Part shown: positions 45,379-53,765 of the stretch, piece by piece
How positions within the stretch are numbered: position 1 is the first letter of the stretch
Layout of the letters: each line of letters starts with the position of its first letter
Origin: Mycobacteroides franklinii
Lineage (GTDB): Bacteria; Actinomycetota; Actinomycetes; Mycobacteriales; Mycobacteriaceae
DNA: 64,000 bases
Assembly (NCBI RefSeq): GCF_002013895.1
Contig: NZ_MAFQ01000010.1
Span: 62,001-126,000 of the forward strand
Reading direction: 5' to 3'
The notes under the pieces: generated by a model
Seen by the model: only the letters and a program-made list of their open reading frames with translations
Database searches by the model: none
Told to the model about the DNA's origin: nothing
Translations under genes and position numbers: made by a program

Positions 45379-46385
45379 GCACCATCGCCATCTCCTACGC
45401 GCACCTAACGCGCCTCAGCGATGCACACGGGATTTTCGAGCATGCGAAGTTCGTCGAGCCCCGGATCGATCACGGCTATTGCGTCGACGACGTGTCGCGC
45501 GCACTCGTTGTCATAGCACGCGAGCCCGAGCGCACCAAGCAACAGCGGGCACTTGCGCGGATCTACCTGGATTTCCTCGTAGATGCGCAGAGCCCGGATG
45601 GGCAATTCCGAAACCGCCGTTCGGTCGACCTCGTTTGGGAGGACGATCCGAGAGTTGCCGATCATTGGGGCCGCGCCATCTGGGCATTGGGGTCAGTCGC
45701 CAACCAGATCCCCGAGCTAGCTCAGGAAGCGTTGACGTACTTCGATATCAGCATCGCCCGCCGCTCACCGTGGCCGAGGCCGATGGCTTTCGCGGCGCTC
45801 GGCGCAGCTGAAGTATTGCGCACACGCCCTCGCCACAAAGGTGCCAGGGCCCTGCTCACCAGCGCAAGCGCGTTGATCGGGGCGCCGACCCGCCGATCGG
45901 ATTGGCGCTGGCCACAGCCACGCCTGCACTATGCCAACGCGGTACTGGCGGAGGGGTTGCTGGCAGTAGGCACCGGACTGGGCTTAGGGCGGACCTATGC
46001 CGACGGGCTCGTGATGCTGCGCTGGCTGCTGGCGATCGAGACCTCAGGGGGCCATCTTTCGGTCACCCCCGTGGGCGGGTGGGCCACCGGCGATCCGCGG
46101 CCCGGTTTCGATCAGCAGCCTATCGAGGTGTCGACGTTGGCCGACGCCTGCGCTCGCGCCTATGACGACACCGGCGACCACCGCTGGTATGACGCCGTGA
46201 TGCTCTGCGAAGCATGGTTTCTCGGTGCCAACGACGTCGGTATCCCGATGTTCGACTCTGTCAGCGGGGGCGGCTGCGACGGGCTCGAGCAATACGGCAG
46301 AAACGAGAACCAAGGGGCCGAGTCGACCTTGGCCCTGATTTCCACCCTCCAACAAGCACGCCGCCTCCGGCAGCCCAGACCATGA
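45375..46385 (+). CDS. (alpha/alpha)6-barrel glycosidase-like protein
   Basis: 336 residues from ATG 45375, coupled to both neighbours by ATGA. The sequence has repeated helical hairpins with acidic/aromatic motifs: DHGYCVDDVSRALVVIA, SPDGQFRNRR, DPRVADHWGRAIWALG and YDDTGDHRWYDAVMLCEAWF. These resemble six-hairpin glycosidases/epimerases, although no catalytic pair can be assigned with certainty. Between a glycosyltransferase and a GH130 phosphorylase, it probably acts on the same oligosaccharide. Function uncertain. Confidence 0.72.
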   Translation: MSTIAISYAHLTRLSDAHGIFEHAKFVEPRIDHGYCVDDVSRALVVIAREPERTKQQRALARIYLDFLVDAQSPDGQFRNRRSVDLVWEDDPRVADHWGRAIWALGSVANQIPELAQEALTYFDISIARRSPWPRPMAFAALGAAEVLRTRPRHKGARALLTSASALIGAPTRRSDWRWPQPRLHYANAVLAEGLLAVGTGLGLGRTYADGLVMLRWLLAIETSGGHLSVTPVGGWATGDPRPGFDQQPIEVSTLADACARAYDDTGDHRWYDAVMLCEAWFLGANDVGIPMFDSVSGGGCDGLEQYGRNENQGAESTLALISTLQQARRLRQPRP

Positions 46386-47869
46386 CGGACAAAGCCACCA
46401 CCGCATTGGTCGAGCCAGTGCGGCGTGGCTCGCAAGTCCTCTCCCCCGACGCTCGGCGCGTCTTGGCGAAGTTGTTTCTTCCTGGCCAAGAAATTCTGGC
46501 TCAGGGCATTTCGCGCGCCGACACAATCATCGGCCGCGTGCTGAGGCTGACCCAAGAGGAGGTCCGGACTACCCTCTCCGATACCGCAGGCCGATTCTGT
46601 GACCGACACCGCGGGCTCGACGCGATATTCGCAGCGCATTTTGCCCTCGTGCAGCACCGCCTCCCGCAAGGGGCATCACTGACACCCGAACGCCAGCAGC
46701 TGATCGGCGCCTGTTTCACCCAGGAGTACGCCATCGAGGCTGCGGCACTGCTGAATCCGTCGATTGTCGCGCACCCCGACCAATCAGGGCTGGAAGCCGG
46801 CGAATGCCGCTTTGTCATGAGCCTGCGAGCTATCGGCGAAGGACATATCTCGAGCATCGAGTTTCGCACGGGCGTGCTCGCACCCAATGATTCCGTGCGT
46901 ATCGATGCACCTGGCCACTTCGCGAACGCCGGCGAGCACTCCGCCGCCGTGGTATCTCGCGACTTCCTGGGGGCGGCACTTGCCGAGCGCGGCGACGCCG
47001 AGGCCGCCACACATGTACTCGGCCTGCTGCCGGAGAAGTTCGACGCGGCCACTCTCGAGGAGGCGCTGACCTCCGTCGGCCGCGATCGCCTGACTCGTGG
47101 CAGCACGGACGCCGTGACCGACCACATCCGGTGGATTGCTTCCTGCAACTACCGGCTGACGTATCCGGCCGACCGCCCGTTATCCGAGCGTGTCATCTTT
47201 CCCGCAAGCCCCGACGAAAGCCGCGGGATCGAAGATGCACGCTTCACCAGATTCCGTGACGATGACGGCTCCGTCAGCTACTACGCGACCTATACGGCAT
47301 TCAACGGTTCTAAAGTCGTTCCGCGGCTTTTACATACCCGCGACTTTGTCACGTTCGACAGCAACCAGCTGACTGGGTCCGCCGCTAAAGACAAAGGCAT
47401 GACGTTGTTCCCCCGCCGTTTACACGGCACCTATCTCATGCTGTCCCGCTGGGATCGGGAAAGTATCAGCCTCGCCAGTTCACCGGATGCCCTGGTTTGG
47501 AGCGATCCGATCACGATCTATCGACCGAGCCAGCCGTGGGAGCTGATCCAGCTTGGTAATTGTGGGCCTCCGATCGAAACGGCTGAAGGCTGGCTGGTGC
47601 TGACCCATGGCGTTGGCCCGATGCGCACCTACGGGATTGGTGCGATTCTGCTAGATTCCGATGACCCCACCACGGTCATCGGAGTGCTGCGCGAACCATT
47701 GCTGGTGCCCAACGAATCCGAGCGGGACGGCTACGTGCCCAACGTCGTCTACTCCTGCGGCGCGCTGGTTCATCGAGACGTACTGGTCCTGCCCTACGGT
47801 TGCAGCGACTCCTCAGTCCGGTTCGCCTTCGTTGACCTGCTCCCGCTGCTCGAGCTCCTCAAGGCATGA
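46382..47869 (+). CDS. GH130-family mannoside phosphorylase
   Basis: 495 residues from ATG 46382, overlapping the preceding stop. The N-terminal 200 residues are extra relative to the minimal family. The five-bladed propeller follows, with the catalytic-region motif GIEDARFTRF, then TAFNGSKVVPRLL, GMTLFPRRLHGTYLMLSRWD and the C-terminal NVVYSCGALVH. GH130 enzymes cleave beta-mannosides with phosphate to give mannose 1-phosphate, the precursor of GDP-mannose. With the upstream glycosyltransferase this suggests reversible storage or turnover of a mannoside. Confidence 0.87.
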   Translation: MTDKATTALVEPVRRGSQVLSPDARRVLAKLFLPGQEILAQGISRADTIIGRVLRLTQEEVRTTLSDTAGRFCDRHRGLDAIFAAHFALVQHRLPQGASLTPERQQLIGACFTQEYAIEAAALLNPSIVAHPDQSGLEAGECRFVMSLRAIGEGHISSIEFRTGVLAPNDSVRIDAPGHFANAGEHSAAVVSRDFLGAALAERGDAEAATHVLGLLPEKFDAATLEEALTSVGRDRLTRGSTDAVTDHIRWIASCNYRLTYPADRPLSERVIFPASPDESRGIEDARFTRFRDDDGSVSYYATYTAFNGSKVVPRLLHTRDFVTFDSNQLTGSAAKDKGMTLFPRRLHGTYLMLSRWDRESISLASSPDALVWSDPITIYRPSQPWELIQLGNCGPPIETAEGWLVLTHGVGPMRTYGIGAILLDSDDPTTVIGVLREPLLVPNESERDGYVPNVVYSCGALVHRDVLVLPYGCSDSSVRFAFVDLLPLLELLKA

Positions 47870-47895
47870 CGCTGCACGCTATGAGGCGTGCATGT

Positions 47896-48747
47896 CTATC
47901 GATGGCGGACCACAAGAACTGAGCTTCCCGCCCCACCGGATGATGCAGATAGGCGCGCCGTCTGGTTCCCCTCTGCGGCCCCGATCACCGTAAGAGCAAT
48001 CGGTTCTTGACATCTGGCAATGAACCGGGAGATACGTGAACGTGTAGTCACCGGATACATATGAACGTCCCGATACTGTTCACGCAGGCGCGCGATCCGG
48101 CGATCTAGTTCATGGTGCATTCCGTCGGCAAGATTATGCGACCAGGGGCTTATGGCAAGTACGGGTAGCTGACGCAAGCGCGCCTCGCGCATTGCGTAAT
48201 CAGCAACACGGTGGTTGTCGTCTGTACCGTTGATGGACAGCGCAATCCACCTTTGGGAGAGGTTGTTCCAGCTCCGTCCAGCCGCTGGGCTCTCCAGCGT
48301 TGTCGGCTCTGAAGAGCCGTCCACATCAGGCCTTTGGGCTACCAGGACCGGGCAGTGGGCATGCTCGGCCAGTTCGGTCGCTGTAGAGCCCAGAACGGCC
48401 GCTGCGAAACGCCCGGTCCCTACACAAACAAGACTCGCGCTTCGTGATTCGACGATAAGCGCTTCAGCAGGAGGACCTCTGAGGACAACAGAGTCAATCT
48501 TCACCGGCTTGCCCAAACCTTCGATCGCGGCCGCCGCTGACCGCAGAACTGTCTCGGCATACTGCCCATCTTTTCGATACTCGTCAACGAAAGATCTGGC
48601 GGTGACCGCAGTCCTCGTCACATGGACAAGACACAGCGGTACATCACGGCTGATAGCCACATCGACCGCCAATTCCGCGGCGAAAAGCGCCGCCCGTGAT
48701 CCGTCGATCCCGACCACCACGGGGCCATTTAGTTCGTTCTCGCTCAT
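47896..48747 (-). CDS. Universal stress protein, subtype with degenerate second domain
   Basis: 283 residues from ATG 48747 (GGAGACTCTG upstream). Domain 1: VVVGIDGSRAALFAAELAVD and loop GTGRFAAAVLGSTATEL, in which the first glycine step is altered. Domain 2 lacks the ATP motif (TVIGAAEGNQTARLSASSGG). Closest in the window to the USP at 37.9 kb. It lies 31 bases downstream of the desaturase stop on the same strand and so is probably expressed with it. Confidence 0.9.
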   Translation of the reverse strand: MSENELNGPVVVGIDGSRAALFAAELAVDVAISRDVPLCLVHVTRTAVTARSFVDEYRKDGQYAETVLRSAAAAIEGLGKPVKIDSVVLRGPPAEALIVESRSASLVCVGTGRFAAAVLGSTATELAEHAHCPVLVAQRPDVDGSSEPTTLESPAAGRSWNNLSQRWIALSINGTDDNHRVADYAMREARLRQLPVLAISPWSHNLADGMHHELDRRIARLREQYRDVHMYPVTTRSRISRFIARCQEPIALTVIGAAEGNQTARLSASSGGAGSSVLVVRHR

Positions 48748-48778
48748 CAGAGTCTCCGTTCCACGGACATCTGCTGTT

Positions 48779-50044
48779 TCACTGGTGCAGGCGCCCAACT
48801 GTTGTGCGAGCACGGTGCCGTTGATGCACATCTGCGATCGCTGTTTTCAGCCCCAGTCTCCGGTTGGTGGCGGGATCAACAGGCGCAACGCGGGGCGCCG
48901 TCGCAAGGAACATCTGCTCGCTTCGGGTCTCGGGTGCGTCATCGGCCGTGTCATGCAGATATCTGTCGGGGAGTGAGAGCTTGGCGATAGTGCGCCACGT
49001 TTTGGCGTACTGAGCCGGAAATGATCCCGTTGTGTAGGGCAGGTCGTATTTCTCGCAAATCCCTTTGACCCGAATCGATATCAGGTGGAGCCGGTTGCTC
49101 GGCAGGTCGGGAAACAGATGATGCTCAATCTGATAGCACAAGTTGCCGCTCATCAATCGCAGGAGCGGCCCGGCTTCGAAGTTCGCCGCTCCGAGCATCT
49201 GCCGCAGGTACCACTGCCCTCTATTTTCGCCACATACCGCTGTCATCGCGAATTTCTCTGCGCCATCGGGGAAGTGGCCACAGAAGATCACGGCGTTCGA
49301 CCACAGGTTGCGGATCATGTTCGCGAAAAAATCGGCTGTAAGGGTCGATTTGTAGGAAGCTCCAGGAGACAGCATGGTAAGCATCGGAAAGGCCACGTAG
49401 TCTTTGAACACCTGCCGGCCGGCCTTGACGAGAAACTCACGTATGCGTTTCAGCGACACCTTGCGGTCTGTCCTGCCTGCAAAGAAATTCTCAAGCTCTA
49501 AGGGCTGCAATCCGATTCCCCACTCGAAACCAAGGGCCAGGACTGCGTTGAGAAACAGGTTTCCCAGGTTCCATGGTGTCCACCGCTGATCTCTGGTGAC
49601 CCGCAAAAGCCCAAAGCCCACGTCATGGTCCACACCCAAGATGTTGGTGTATTTGTGATGCATGAAGTTGTGAGTGAGACGCCAATGCTTGGAAACTGAG
49701 CTCATGTCCCACTCCCACGTCGAGGAGTGGATCTCGGGATCATTCATCCAATCCCATTGGCCGTGCATGACATTGTGGCCGATCTCCATGTTCTCCACAA
49801 TTTTGGCCACACCCAGTGCGGCAGCGCCTGACCACCACGTTGCCCGGTACGCGCTCCGGAAGAGGATCGCCCGGCCTGCCACCTCCAGCGCTCGCTGAGC
49901 CGCGATGGTCCGGTGTATGTACCGCGCGTCCCGGTCACCACGAGACGATTCGACCTCGCGGCGGACCTCATCAAGTTCTGCCATGAGATTTTCGATGTCG
50001 GAGTCGGTCAAGTGTGCAAATGCCGCGACGTCTGTAACGGCCAT
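48779..50044 (-). CDS. Membrane fatty-acid (acyl-CoA) desaturase, DesA3-like
   Basis: 421 residues from ATG 50044 (GAGGAG upstream). All three His boxes are present: HNVMHGQWDW, HWRLTHNFMHHKYTN and QIEHHLFPDLPSNR, forming the di-iron centre. Hydrophobic pairs lie between them. The protein resembles mycobacterial DesA3 (Rv3229c), which makes oleoyl-CoA from stearoyl-CoA using O2 and the reductase Rv3230c; no reductase partner is in the window. Because it consumes O2, its position in a hypoxia cluster is notable. Upstream of a USP gene. Confidence 0.9.
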   Translation of the reverse strand: MAVTDVAAFAHLTDSDIENLMAELDEVRREVESSRGDRDARYIHRTIAAQRALEVAGRAILFRSAYRATWWSGAAALGVAKIVENMEIGHNVMHGQWDWMNDPEIHSSTWEWDMSSVSKHWRLTHNFMHHKYTNILGVDHDVGFGLLRVTRDQRWTPWNLGNLFLNAVLALGFEWGIGLQPLELENFFAGRTDRKVSLKRIREFLVKAGRQVFKDYVAFPMLTMLSPGASYKSTLTADFFANMIRNLWSNAVIFCGHFPDGAEKFAMTAVCGENRGQWYLRQMLGAANFEAGPLLRLMSGNLCYQIEHHLFPDLPSNRLHLISIRVKGICEKYDLPYTTGSFPAQYAKTWRTIAKLSLPDRYLHDTADDAPETRSEQMFLATAPRVAPVDPATNRRLGLKTAIADVHQRHRARTTVGRLHQ

Positions 50045-50135
50045 CCGCTCCTCACCTTCTTGTCAAAAATAGATCTGCACTGACGCTCGCAACCGCGGCC
50101 AGGCTCTCACGTATGATGTTTACCGGCAACCAATC

Positions 50136-50345
50136 TCATTCTCTGTGGCCATCATTCCGGCCGAGTGCAATTGCCGACTCGTTCTGCTTCACCAATGCGT
50201 GCTGTTCCGCAGCCTTGCGGATCTGTTCAGCTTCGGCTTGCCCGTATCGGTGGTGCTCGTTGTACGCCATGAGTGCGATGGCGGCGAAGAGGAGAATCCC
50301 CGCGAGCACGACGAGGATGATCAAGAAAATAGCGCTGGTAGCCAT
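50136..50345 (-). CDS. Small single-pass membrane protein
   Basis: 69 residues; ATG 50345 is preceded by TTAGGAGTCTAT. One N-terminal helix (SAIFLIILVVLAGILLFAAI) is followed by a charged cytosolic helix (RYGQAEAEQIRKAAEQHALV). It is the last of three small membrane protein genes in a row, 91 bases upstream of the desaturase. Such tail-anchored-like proteins can be regulators of membrane enzymes; role unknown. Confidence 0.65.
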   Translation of the reverse strand: MATSAIFLIILVVLAGILLFAAIALMAYNEHHRYGQAEAEQIRKAAEQHALVKQNESAIALGRNDGHRE

Positions 50346-50408
50346 ATAGACTCCTAAAGTTGTTACATAGATGGGTGATTCGGGTCATCACCCACGGGTT
50401 TACGGGTA

Positions 50409-50666
50409 TCAGCCACTGGGCGCGGGACCGCTGCAGCCCGTCGCCTTCGAATCGAGACCGGCGTAGTTGAGCGGACCGGCCACAACCGTCAAAGCAATCG
50501 TCGCAATGCCTCCACAACTATGTGTGTTCGCAAAATAGCCACGTTGGCCGGTCGCAATGGCGCCCATGATGAGCCAGCTGAGTATCAGTAGTTCCAGATA
50601 GTGGACGATGCGCTCCTTGTGGGGCGTAGTCGTCGAACGCTTTTCGCGTCGTAAGCTAGTACTCAT
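50409..50666 (-). CDS. Small membrane protein with Cys-containing outer loop
   Basis: 85 residues, ATG 50666. A basic N-terminus (SLRREKRSTTTPHKERI) is followed by helices ELLILSWLIMGAIATGQ and GGIATIALTVVAGPLNYA, with Cys in HSCGG and ATGCSG. Its start overlaps the end of the upstream small gene by 11 bases, so they are [12 protein letters not shown]. No family recognised. Confidence 0.6.
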   Translation of the reverse strand: MSTSLRREKRSTTTPHKERIVHYLELLILSWLIMGAIATGQRGYFANTHSCGGIATIALTVVAGPLNYAGLDSKATGCSGPAPSG

Positions 50667-50916
50667 CGTGCGATTCCTTCGCCGTCGCCGAAGGTAACGG
50701 GCTCACATCCGCAAGCGAGACTGCGCGGTATGCCCCGCACCACCCCACCGTCGACGGTATGACCGACGATGGAGCATCTCCTTCCCCTATGACGTGACGG
50801 TCGAAATCAGCAAAATCTCTAAGGACAAGGGCAACATCGTCAGCAGCAACCAGCACTGCCGTGAACCCAACGACCATCGCGATGACCAGAGTGGTTAATC
50901 CGATGATTGTCATCAT
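50656..50916 (-). CDS. Small membrane protein, first of cassette
   Basis: 86 residues from ATG 50916 (AGAGGCAAG upstream); the longer frame to 50964 is less likely. N-terminal helix MTIIGLTTLVIAMVVGFTAV, then a polar domain with DFADFDRHVIGEGDAPSSV. Divergent from the TetR gene with an imperfect inverted repeat between, hence probably repressed by it. Function unknown. Confidence 0.6.
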   Translation of the reverse strand: MMTIIGLTTLVIAMVVGFTAVLVAADDVALVLRDFADFDRHVIGEGDAPSSVIPSTVGWCGAYRAVSLADVSPLPSATAKESHDEY

Positions 50917-50969
50917 CTTGCCTCTGATCCTGATGCGATAAGTCCAGTACACGCTTGTCATCATCGTTT

Positions 50970-50996
50970 GTCAACACTGTAGATAACAGCGTTGAC
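50970..50996. promoter_or_regulatory. Inverted repeat, candidate operator of the adjacent TetR
   Basis: GTCAACACTGT-AGATA-ACAGCGTTGAC: 11-base arms with one mismatch and a 5-base spacer. It lies between the divergent small membrane protein cassette and the TetR gene, 74 bases before the TetR start. Size and place fit a TetR dimer site controlling both directions. Confidence 0.55.
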
Positions 50997-51069
50997 CAGC
51001 AATGTAAGGTTGGTTCAGACTGAGCCGACCGACGGGACGAACTTCCCGAGATGAAGGTGTCACAGCAAA

Positions 51070-51813
51070 ATGCCTAAACAGCCAGCCGGGCCTGCCGCTC
51101 ACGACGGTCAGGGCACTATTCGCAGTCCTGCGGGTCGAACCGACATCCGGCTGACTCGCGCAATGATCTTGCAAGCGGCCCTCGAGATCGTCGATCGAAG
51201 CGGGATTGATGGCCTATCGATGCGACGCCTTGGCGAGGCCTTGGGTCGCGATCCAGTGACGCTGTACCGCCATATCCCAAGTAAGGCCGCGCTTCTCGAC
51301 GGAGTGGCAGAGATGGTGCTTGCAGAACTCGTGGTGGACACCAACGACCCCGACTGGGAAGCCCAACTGCGTTCTGTCGCACACGATTTCCGCCGGCTGG
51401 CGTTACGGCACCCCAACGCCGTGCCGCTACTTGTGACTCGCCCGCTGTCTACTCCACTCGGGCAACGGCCACCAGGAATGGTACGGCCCCTTGAGAATAT
51501 CCTCCGACTGCTCACGTCCACGGGGTTCCGCGGTGAGGAGGCCCTCCACGTCTATCGAGTGCTTTTTGGCTACCTACACGGGCACATCCTCAACGAGCTT
51601 CAGGAAGTCCTCGAACGCCCGGAGGAGACCGACCAGGTGCTCCAACTGGGCCTGCACCGACTACCGATCACCGAGTTCCCGCTACTGCGCTCCTTGGCGC
51701 CGGCCTTGGCGTCTTACGACGGTGCCGCAGAGCTAGATCACGGGCTCGACCTGCTTCTACCCGGCCTTAGTTCACCTCGCGCCGACCCCGACCGCACAGG
51801 CGAAACCACCTGA
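51070..51813 (+). CDS. TetR-family regulator (TetR_C-type)
   Basis: 247 residues. Helix-turn-helix at about 25-75: LTRAMILQAALEIVDRSGID and SMRRLGEALGRDPVTLYRHI. The C-terminal domain (FRRLALRHPNAVPLLVTRPL; VYRVLFGYLHGHILNELQEV) is of the TetR_C class used by tetracycline-type repressors. Divergent from three small membrane protein genes. The ligand is unknown; membrane stress or a lipophilic drug is plausible. Confidence 0.88.
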   Translation: MPKQPAGPAAHDGQGTIRSPAGRTDIRLTRAMILQAALEIVDRSGIDGLSMRRLGEALGRDPVTLYRHIPSKAALLDGVAEMVLAELVVDTNDPDWEAQLRSVAHDFRRLALRHPNAVPLLVTRPLSTPLGQRPPGMVRPLENILRLLTSTGFRGEEALHVYRVLFGYLHGHILNELQEVLERPEETDQVLQLGLHRLPITEFPLLRSLAPALASYDGAAELDHGLDLLLPGLSSPRADPDRTGETT

Positions 51814-51851
51814 AACACATCTCGTCCGCGCCGGATATTGGCCAGCGAGTG

Positions 51852-52010
51852 CTATCGGATCGTTTCCGGGATCGATTCCAGTGCATGCAAAACGTAGATC
51901 GCCGCCGAGTTGGCGGCATCGTCCTCGAGCGTCGACGACGCCATGAGCGCCTGGGCTACCAATTCGACGCGCTTCTCGTAGGGAGTCCGGAACGTGATCG
52001 TAGATTCCAT
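51852..52010 (-). CDS. Hypothetical 52-residue protein
   Basis: ATG 52010 with AGGACAG upstream. The sequence is TFRTPYEKRVELVAQALMAS then TLEDDAANSAAIYVLHALES, a regular amphipathic helical protein. It is convergent with the TetR gene. Looks genuine by composition and ribosome binding site; no family recognised. Confidence 0.5.
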   Translation of the reverse strand: MESTITFRTPYEKRVELVAQALMASSTLEDDAANSAAIYVLHALESIPETIR

Positions 52011-52455
52011 GATCTCTGTCCTGTTCAGTCGGCCCGTTTCGAGCACCACAGCGGTACTCGGGCCGACAACCTCTACGCTACGCCTATGCCCGTGTCGGTC
52101 ACGTCGGTCGGATCGACCATGGGGCGGTGTCGCCCAACTCGTTCGGAAATCTGACGGGATAGCGGCGCGTTGCAGTCACAGACATCCTCGGAAGCTTTGC
52201 TTTTCGCTGAGCGTCTCGACTCCCCCATTTCCGCCGAGATACCAACCTGGGAAGCTCTCATTAGTGAAATCCGTAGCGGTGCAAGAATTTCTGGAGGCGT
52301 GATGCCGCGCGTGCCCAGTGCTAGCTTCGCCACGTCCATATCGCAGATTCGGAGTAGGCTGGTGGCACGACGGTATTTTGGCACTCGCTCATCGATGGAC
52401 GCGGCCGCGTCGAAGTATTCGACTCCGCATGCGGGGCCGAGATGAGGAGCGTCCG
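52011..52455. other. Intergenic region with DUF5994 leader
   Basis: Apart from the conserved element at 52350-52361 and the 5' leader of the third DUF5994 gene, nothing is supported. Both strands have open frames, but with irregular composition and no ribosome binding sites. Confidence 0.5.
52350..52361 (+). promoter_or_regulatory. Conserved promoter word of DUF5994 genes (copy 2)
   Basis: CGGAGTAGGCTG, identical to 41710-41721 and placed 106 bases before the ATG. Downstream similarity (GACGGT, then TTGGCACTC) continues into the leader, supporting duplication of gene plus promoter and continued selection on the leader. Confidence 0.45.
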
Positions 52456-52986
52456 ATGACGCATCGAGTGTTTTCAAAGCCGCAAAGCGGATCAGCGGTT
52501 CGTCTTCGGTTAAAGCCGAAGGCGCCTACCACTGGACACGTAGATGGAGCATGGTGGCCGTATTCCACCGACCTGATGGTGGAATTGCCTCCACTGTTGA
52601 GAGTTCTCAGTGTCCGCTTGGGTTCGATCGACCGGGTTGGTTATCGCGTTTCAGAATGGAGGTCGGGCTCGCGGCGCATGCTGTTTCCCGACAATCTCGC
52701 ACGTCTGAACTGGTCACTGCACCAACCATGCAACACCATTAGCGTCCAAGGAGAACACGGGTCTGTTCTGACCTTGTTGGTTGTCCCTCCCGAGACCGAG
52801 TCGTACGCCGCCCACACCAGTATGATGACTGCAGCAGCCCCAGGAAACACCAAGACTGTCAATCAATTGCTATCCGTGGACACCCCGGATGTACTGCAGC
52901 GAGCCGACGCATTCGCAGCACAGAATCAGTGGGATTCAGAAGGTGGTTCACAGGGTGTCGAAAACCGCGTCATGACTGTGTCCTAG
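52456..52986 (+). CDS. DUF5994 family protein (copy 3)
   Basis: 176 residues from ATG 52456 (GATGAGGAGCGTCCG upstream). It matches copy 1 through the whole length: VRLRLKPKAPTTGHVDGAWW, LMVELPPLLRVLSVRLGSID, NTISVQGEHGSVLTLLVVPP and the C-terminal AQNQWDSEGG. Convergent with the second VIT gene, whose stop is 9 bases away. Function unknown. Confidence 0.87.
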   Translation: MTHRVFSKPQSGSAVRLRLKPKAPTTGHVDGAWWPYSTDLMVELPPLLRVLSVRLGSIDRVGYRVSEWRSGSRRMLFPDNLARLNWSLHQPCNTISVQGEHGSVLTLLVVPPETESYAAHTSMMTAAAPGNTKTVNQLLSVDTPDVLQRADAFAAQNQWDSEGGSQGVENRVMTVS

Positions 52987-52994
52987 GCACGGGC

Positions 52995-53714
52995 TTACGT
53001 CACGGTATGACCGACGAGTGTTCCGATCAGATAGGTGACCGCCATGGCGATCAACCCGCCAATTGTGACCCGCAGTATTGCCCTGGTGCGGTCGGCGTGA
53101 CCGATGGTGGCGCTGATCCAGCCGGTCAACACCAACGCCAAGCAGACTGCTACCACAGTGGTCGGAATTCTCCACGCCGGCGGAGGAGCCAAGATCGCGA
53201 TCAGCGGCAGCAGTGCGCCGGTCAGAAACGATATGGCCGACGATAGCGCGGCCTGCCAGGGGTTGGCGAGCTCATCCGGATCGATTCCCAACTCAGCCTC
53301 GGCATGGGCGGCAAACGCATCGTGGGCGGTGAGCTCGGTTGCTACTTGCCGAGCCGTTCCGCGCGACAGACCTTTTGACTCGTAGATCGCGGCGAGTTCA
53401 TCGAGTTCTTCGTCCGGCAGCTCATGTAGTTCCTGGCGTTCCTTATCCAACAACGCTCGCTCGGTGTCACGTTGAGTGCTGACCGAGACGTATTCCCCGA
53501 GGGCCATCGAGACAGCTCCTGCCGCAACTCCGGCGACACCCGCGGTGAAGATGGGCGCTCGTTCGAGCGTCGCTGCCGCAACCCCGACCACGATGCCCGC
53601 AATAGACACAATGCCGTCGTTGGCACCTAATACACCCGCGCGCAACCAGTTCAGTTTGCCGCCAGCGCCCGAGACATGAGGTTCGGCGGAATGGGCGATC
53701 AATGACTTGGCCAC
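52995..53714 (-). CDS. VIT/CCC1-family iron/manganese transporter (second copy)
   Basis: 239 residues from GTG 53714, which aligns exactly with the ATG of the first copy (xxxxxIxHSAEPHxSG) and has AGGTGGCG before it. The VIT core is conserved: LRAGVLGANDGIVSIAGIVV, SMALGEYVSVSTQRDTERAL, the acidic loop and ELGIDPDELANPW. A duplication with conserved upstream sequence. The two copies may differ in metal or expression timing. Confidence 0.92.
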   Translation of the reverse strand: MAKSLIAHSAEPHVSGAGGKLNWLRAGVLGANDGIVSIAGIVVGVAAATLERAPIFTAGVAGVAAGAVSMALGEYVSVSTQRDTERALLDKERQELHELPDEELDELAAIYESKGLSRGTARQVATELTAHDAFAAHAEAELGIDPDELANPWQAALSSAISFLTGALLPLIAILAPPPAWRIPTTVVAVCLALVLTGWISATIGHADRTRAILRVTIGGLIAMAVTYLIGTLVGHTVT

Positions 53715-53742
53715 ACCGCCACCTAAACAGCTATGAACAGTG

Positions 53743-53755
53743 TTGTCTAGCAAGG
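53743..53755 (-). promoter_or_regulatory. Conserved upstream element of the VIT transporter gene (copy 2)
   Basis: On the minus strand CCTTGCTAGACAA, 29 bases before GTG 53714, identical to 26221-26233 and with similar flanks. It lies between the VIT gene and the end of the AbrB-type permease gene. Confidence 0.45.
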
Positions 53756-53765
53756 CAGTACATAC

